64,000 nt of DNA from Colwellia sp. Arc7-635 (GTDB lineage: Bacteria; Pseudomonadota; Gammaproteobacteria; Enterobacterales; Alteromonadaceae). Location of the stretch: the NCBI RefSeq assembly GCF_003971255.1, contig NZ_CP034660.1, positions 868,001 through 932,000 of the forward strand, read 5' to 3'. Below are positions 59,876 to 64,000 of the stretch, piece after piece. The position numbers and the translations under genes were made by a program. Position 1 is the first letter of the stretch. Each line of letters opens with the position of its first letter. The notes under the pieces were generated by a model. It was not told where the DNA came from. It did not search any database and saw nothing but the letters and a program-made list of their open reading frames with translations.

Positions 59876-60805
59876 ATGCAGGATGTGTTAGGTATTAATA
59901 TTTCAGATCGATTGAATACCGGAGTTTTGATTCTAGATAATGATTTTAATATTATTATGTGGAATCGATTTTTAGCCGTACATTCGAACAAAACTGATGT
60001 TCAAGTTATTGGCAACAGTATTTTTTCTGTTTTTCCTGAGTTACCTCAAAAATGGTTTGAACGTAAAATATCCAGTGTTATTCAATTAAAAACACAATCA
60101 TTTTGTGGTTGGGAACAACGCCACCATTTATTTGAACTTTCTCATTCTCGTCCTATAACAACTGACAGTCATTTTATGGCGCAAAATTGCACCTTCTTAC
60201 CGGTTGAAGTTGCTGGTACTGTCGAGCAAATTTGTATTTTAATTGAAGATGTCACCGATGTTTGTCATTACCAAACACAATTAAACAAAGCACTTGAAGA
60301 ACTCGCTTTGTCTAACCGTATTGATGGCTTAACCCAAAGCTTTAATCGTAAGCATTGGGAAGAATGCCTAGCTAAAGAGTTTTCTCGAGCTCGGCGTTAC
60401 AGCCATAATGTAGCACTAATTATGCTCGATTTAGATCAATTTAAACTACTGAACGACACCTTTGGACACCAAGGTGGCGACAAAGTGTTGATCGATACGG
60501 CTAAGGTCATTAGTGAGTTATTACGTTTGGGTGATATTTTTGGTCGTTATGGCGGTGAAGAATTTGCAGTGATACTGCCAGATACAAACCTAGTCGGTGC
60601 TCAAGAAGTTGCTGAGCGTATTCGCCATACTATTGCTGAAAATATCATTGTCTACCAAGAGCGAAATATCACGGTGACTGTGAGTATTGGTGTAGCGGTT
60701 ATTGACGAAGAAGATACCCGTTATGAAGACTTAATTAGCCGTGCTGATATTGCGCTTTATAAAGCAAAATCAATGGGTCGTAATCGTGTTTGCTTAGCAG
60801 AATAA
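59876..60805 (+). CDS. Diguanylate cyclase with N-terminal PAS-like domain
   Basis: A 309-residue soluble protein with a PAS-like sensor (about 8-130, starting LNTGVLILDNDFNIIMWNRF) and a GGDEF domain (about 148-305). The active site GGEEF is at 226-230, and the inhibitory RxxD site (RLGD, 217-220) stands five residues ahead, so the enzyme should make c-di-GMP with product feedback. There is no transmembrane segment. It is third in an operon with a receiver and a CheC-like protein, which suggests two-component control of c-di-GMP output. Confidence 0.94.
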   Translation: MQDVLGINISDRLNTGVLILDNDFNIIMWNRFLAVHSNKTDVQVIGNSIFSVFPELPQKWFERKISSVIQLKTQSFCGWEQRHHLFELSHSRPITTDSHFMAQNCTFLPVEVAGTVEQICILIEDVTDVCHYQTQLNKALEELALSNRIDGLTQSFNRKHWEECLAKEFSRARRYSHNVALIMLDLDQFKLLNDTFGHQGGDKVLIDTAKVISELLRLGDIFGRYGGEEFAVILPDTNLVGAQEVAERIRHTIAENIIVYQERNITVTVSIGVAVIDEEDTRYEDLISRADIALYKAKSMGRNRVCLAE

Positions 60806-60927
60806 ACTCATTCTAGATGAATATTTCAATCGACTATTCAATTAACTTTAATTTTATTCATATATTAGTTGTTTTTATTCATAAAAATGGGTTGACACTA
60901 AAAACCATATCAGGCACTTTATAACTC

Positions 60928-60999
60928 ATGAATAATTTACTTAGCCGAATCATTATTATTACCACTACCACCCTCATTGGGATGGTGGTCATCGGCTGA
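60928..60999 (+). CDS. thrL: thr operon leader peptide
   Basis: A 23-residue ORF, MNNLLSRIIIITTTTLIGMV followed by VIG. The run of four Ile and four Thr codons is the signature of the Thr/Ile attenuation peptide. Ribosome stalling there when charged tRNA-Thr or tRNA-Ile is scarce would favour an antiterminator over the hairpin at 61024. The ACCACCCTCATTGGGATGGTGGT segment within the leader can form a competing stem. Confidence 0.93.
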   Translation: MNNLLSRIIIITTTTLIGMVVIG

Positions 61000-61023
61000 C
61001 GAGTAAAGTTTATCAATTTTATC

Positions 61024-61060
61024 AAGCCCGTGACCTATTAAAGGTTACGGGCTTTTTTTG
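61024..61060 (+). terminator. thr operon attenuator
   Basis: AAGCCCGTGACC pairs with GGTTACGGGCTT (12 bp including one G-T pair) around a 7-base loop, and a run of T follows. It lies between thrL and thrA and is the attenuator of the operon. Confidence 0.92.
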
Positions 61061-61077
61061 TTTTTAGGGGAGTAAAA

Positions 61078-63534
61078 ATGCGTGTATTAAAATTTGGTGG
61101 TTCTTCTTTGGCTTCGGGTCAACGTTTTATCGAAGTGGCGAATATCATCAAAAACAAAAGTCAGTCGTCTCGTCTTGCTGTTGTTGTTTCTGCGCCACAA
61201 GGGGTAACCAATCATCTTGTAGCGATGGCAGAAAACATTTCTAACGAAGAAAAGCTTAAAGGTGACTTGCTACATTTTAAGCACGCAATTAAAAATATTA
61301 TTGAAGACTTATCCGCGACCCTACCAAAGTTCTGCCCATTACATAGTGAACAAGTACTGGTCACTTGGGAGCAGCAGCTTAGTCGTTATTTGCATGGCGC
61401 AACATTGTTATCATTTTGTCCAGAACATGTCCGAGCACGCATCATCAGTATTGGTGAACGATTGAGTGTGGCATTGCTACAATCTGTTTTAGCTGCTGAT
61501 GATTATGACGCTAGTGTTATAGAGCCAGAACGCTTCTTGCGTACCAACGACGTATCGATGAATGCTGTTGCAGATCTCGTACTATGTAAAGAGAAGTTTC
61601 AAGCCGTTTATAGTGACCTTAACAACATTGCCCTTATGCCGGGTTTTATCGGTGTTGATAGCCAAGATAATGTCACTACGCTAGGTAGAAATGGCTCAGA
61701 TTATTCAGCAGCGGTATTAGCCGTATGTAGTGAAGCAGAATATTGTGAAATTTGGACTGATGTTGATGGTGTGTATAACGCCGATCCTCGTTTGATCAAA
61801 GAAGCTAAGTTATTAGATTACTTGTCTTATCAAGAAGCAATGGAGCTATCTTATTTTGGCGCCAGTGTTTTACATCCTAAAACTATTGGTCCCATTGCCC
61901 AACATCATATCCCTTGTTTAATTAAAAATACCGGTAATCCTGATGCGCCAGGGACTTTAATTGCCAATGAAAACGATCAAAGTAAACGAGTGAAAGCGAT
62001 TTCAAACCTTGATGACCTTACGATGGTGAATGTTTCAGGCCCAGGCATGAAAGGTATGGTTGGAATGGCAAGCCGTGTTTTCGCTACCATGAGTCGTGAA
62101 AAAATCTCATTAATTCTTATTAGCCAATCTTCTAGTGAATACTGTATCAGTTTTTGTATTTACTCGTCTGATGCTGATAAAGCAGAGCAAAGTCTGCAGG
62201 AAGAATTTGAATTAGAATTATTAAACGGTTTACTTGAACCGTTAACGTTAACGCATCAATTATCTATTGTGTCGTTAGTTGGCGATGGTATGCATCATCA
62301 ACAAGGTGTTGCCGCTAAATTCTTTGGTTCGTTAGCGCAAGCTCGAGTCAATGTAGTTGCCATTGCACAAGACTCATCTGAGCGTAGTATTTCAGTGGTG
62401 ATTGAAAGTAGAAAGTGCACTGATGCCATGAAAGTGAGCCATCAAAACTTCTTTTCGCATAAACCTACTATCGACGTTTTCTTAGTTGGCTGTGGTGTTG
62501 TCGGTAGCGAGCTACTTGCTCAAATAGCGCGTCAGCAGACAAAACTGAAAGCCGATAATATTTCTTTAAAAGTTTATGGCTTAGCGAACAGTAAAGGTAT
62601 GGTATTTAACAGCGAAGGTATCGATGTTGCTAATTGGCAGGAAAATCTCAACCAACAACCTGTAGCTGTTACCGTCGAAAACATTAAACATTTTGTTCGA
62701 GAGAACCACTTAATTAACCCGGTATTAGTCGACTGTACTTCAAACGAAGAATTGGCTTTGCAATACGTTGATTATTTAGAAGCAGGTTTTAATGTCGTGA
62801 CGCCGAATAAGAAAGCCAACACAGATTCTTGGCAATATTATCAAGCATTACGCACAGCAGCGCAAAAAACTAACCGTCGATTTTTATATGAGACAACTGT
62901 TGGCGCTGGCTTACCGGTTATCGATACTTTACAAAATTTACTTAAAGCCGGTGATGAATTAGTGCGCTTTGAGGGCGTGTTGTCTGGCTCGTTATCTTAT
63001 ATATTCGGTAAACTTGATGAGGGCATGACATTATCTCAAGCGACGAACTTAGCGAAAGAGCAAGGCTTTACTGAACCAGACCCTCGAGATGATTTGAGTG
63101 GTATGGATGTTGCCCGTAAGCTATTGATCATGGCTAGAGAGGCAGGAATGCCATTAGAGCTATCTGATATTACCATAGAGCCTGTTTTAGCTGATTCATT
63201 CGATGCTAGCGGCGATGTAGCAACTTTTATGGCTAACTTACCTCAATTAGATGAAGCTTTCGCTGAGCGTATTAATGCCGCTAAAGCAGAAGGAAAAGTT
63301 TTAAGATATATTGGTAATATTGTTGATGGAAAGTGTCAGGTCGCTATTGAAGCGGTAAGTGCCGACCATCCATTATATAGTATTAAAGATGGCGAAAACG
63401 CATTAGCGATTCATAGCCGTTATTATCAACCATTACCTTTTGTTTTACGCGGCTATGGCGCAGGGGCGGCTGTAACTGCTGCCGGTGTTTTCGGTGATGT
63501 ATTAAGAACGTTAGCATGGGAGCAGCAACATTAA
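61078..63534 (+). CDS. thrA: ThrA, bifunctional aspartokinase I / homoserine dehydrogenase I
   Basis: An 818-residue fusion catalysing the first and third steps from aspartate to threonine. The N-terminal kinase has [32 protein letters not shown] and [15 protein letters not shown]; two ACT regulatory segments (about 310-460) bind threonine. The C-terminal dehydrogenase (about 465-818) starts with [17 protein letters not shown] and has [21 protein letters not shown] and GTLSYIFG-like GSLSYIFG. Length is as in E. coli. The stop overlaps the thrB start by one base. Controlled by the thrL attenuator. Confidence 0.98.
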   Translation: MRVLKFGGSSLASGQRFIEVANIIKNKSQSSRLAVVVSAPQGVTNHLVAMAENISNEEKLKGDLLHFKHAIKNIIEDLSATLPKFCPLHSEQVLVTWEQQLSRYLHGATLLSFCPEHVRARIISIGERLSVALLQSVLAADDYDASVIEPERFLRTNDVSMNAVADLVLCKEKFQAVYSDLNNIALMPGFIGVDSQDNVTTLGRNGSDYSAAVLAVCSEAEYCEIWTDVDGVYNADPRLIKEAKLLDYLSYQEAMELSYFGASVLHPKTIGPIAQHHIPCLIKNTGNPDAPGTLIANENDQSKRVKAISNLDDLTMVNVSGPGMKGMVGMASRVFATMSREKISLILISQSSSEYCISFCIYSSDADKAEQSLQEEFELELLNGLLEPLTLTHQLSIVSLVGDGMHHQQGVAAKFFGSLAQARVNVVAIAQDSSERSISVVIESRKCTDAMKVSHQNFFSHKPTIDVFLVGCGVVGSELLAQIARQQTKLKADNISLKVYGLANSKGMVFNSEGIDVANWQENLNQQPVAVTVENIKHFVRENHLINPVLVDCTSNEELALQYVDYLEAGFNVVTPNKKANTDSWQYYQALRTAAQKTNRRFLYETTVGAGLPVIDTLQNLLKAGDELVRFEGVLSGSLSYIFGKLDEGMTLSQATNLAKEQGFTEPDPRDDLSGMDVARKLLIMAREAGMPLELSDITIEPVLADSFDASGDVATFMANLPQLDEAFAERINAAKAEGKVLRYIGNIVDGKCQVAIEAVSADHPLYSIKDGENALAIHSRYYQPLPFVLRGYGAGAAVTAAGVFGDVLRTLAWEQQH

Positions 63535-64000
63535 TGAGCGTTTCAGTCTTTGCACCAGCATCAATTGGCAATGTTAATGTCGGTTTTGATGTTTTAGGTT
63601 TAGCGGTTAAGCCGGTTGACGGTACATTACTTGGCGATGTAGTTACTGTCACGCACAGTAATGGCGACAACCAATTAGAAGTCACTGGCAGTTTTGCGAA
63701 AAAATTACCTAGTGACGTTAAGCAAAATATTGTTTGGCATTGTTTACTGCTTTTTAATGAACAACTTCTAGCAAGTAAACAAGCGGTGGTTGCCGTGAAA
63801 GTTACGCTAGATAAACGCATGCCAGTAGGCAGCGGTTTAGGTTCTAGTGCTTGTTCTGTGGTGGCGGCACTTGCGGGTTTAAATGCTTTCTACGAAAAGT
63901 ATCATGAATTTAGTTTTTCAGAGCAAGCGTTGTTAAAAATGATGGGACAAATGGAAGCCCAAATTAGTGGTAGTTTACATTATGATAATGTCGCGCCATG
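63534..64000 (+). CDS. thrB: Homoserine kinase ThrB, N-terminal part (runs off the window)
   Basis: From ATG 63534 the frame stays open to the end of the window: [20 protein letters not shown], then LDKRMPVGSGLGSSACSVVA, the GHMP-kinase ATP-binding motif. ThrB phosphorylates homoserine, the step after ThrA. About 155 of roughly 315 residues are present. The start shares a base with the thrA stop (TAATG). The minus-strand ORF over this region is spurious. Confidence 0.95.
   Translation, partial: MSVSVFAPASIGNVNVGFDVLGLAVKPVDGTLLGDVVTVTHSNGDNQLEVTGSFAKKLPSDVKQNIVWHCLLLFNEQLLASKQAVVAVKVTLDKRMPVGSGLGSSACSVVAALAGLNAFYEKYHEFSFSEQALLKMMGQMEAQISGSLHYDNVAP

Noticed and set aside
60892-60925. thr operon promoter (TTGACA at 60892)
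   Set aside because: The -35 is perfect, but no good -10 lies at 16-18 bases; TATAAC is 22 bases away. Too weak for a feature.

Overview
The window looks like chromosome of a marine gammaproteobacterium of the Alteromonadales, probably close to Colwellia or Thalassotalea. This is an inference from low GC, the family mix (RMF, YebG, DUF3083, DUF3820, a GlyGly-CTERM and a PEP-CTERM protein, TonB receptor) and gammaproteobacterial gene orders (pdxA-surA-lptD, rpsU-yqeY-dnaG-rpoD, thrL-thrABC). No taxonomic search was run.

Layout. 1-6.7 kb: envelope biogenesis, pdxA(partial)-surA-lptD on the minus strand, divergent from amgK-murU-djlA. 6.8-7.7 kb: a decayed LysR regulator. 7.7-11.1 kb: a metal (probably zinc) uptake operon with a small His/Cys protein, a His/Asp/Glu-rich outer-membrane protein, a ZnuA-like binding protein and a ZnuB-like permease, but no ATPase gene. 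11.7-15.6 kb: a TonB-dependent receptor and an endonuclease/exonuclease/phosphatase-family gene with no usable start codon. 16.2-22.3 kb: a complete rRNA operon (two promoters, boxA, 16S, tRNA-Ala, tRNA-Ile, 23S, 5S, terminator). 22.5-26.5 kb: a scrappy accessory stretch with a PEP-CTERM protein, a split Cys-rich gene, a frameshifted SDR, an IS3 transposase remnant and a P4-type integrase remnant beside a CAU-anticodon tRNA; the last two suggest a nearly erased genomic island. 26.6-31.5 kb: a GlyGly-CTERM LVIVD/Calx-beta surface protein divergent from an MbnP/MbnH ('metallo-mystery') pair. 31.7-36.3 kb: the macromolecular synthesis operon. 36.7-40.4 kb: tsaD, plsY, folB-folK-uppP. 40.6-46 kb: acyl-CoA dehydrogenase, cnoX, msrA, DUF3083, DUF3820, rmf. 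46.2-53.7 kb: molybdenum genes, moaA-mobA-moaB-modABC-moeB behind a Moco riboswitch, with moeA divergent. 53.7-58 kb: alpha/beta hydrolase, dbpA, LexA-controlled yebG, a YgjP-type peptidase. 58.6-60.8 kb: a 31-residue membrane peptide and a receiver/CheC/diguanylate cyclase operon. 60.9-64 kb: the threonine operon with leader peptide and attenuator, running off the end in thrB.

Broken genes are concentrated in the accessory stretches (6.8-7.7, 14.5, 23.7-26.3 kb), while the housekeeping genes are intact. I saw no clearly new defence or mobile system. The most unusual items are the MbnP/MbnH pair with its divergent surface protein, the zinc operon without an ATPase, the receiver-CheC-cyclase unit, an 11-bp phased repeat and a MetJ-like site near msrA, and a terminator-like hairpin inside the rRNA operon.
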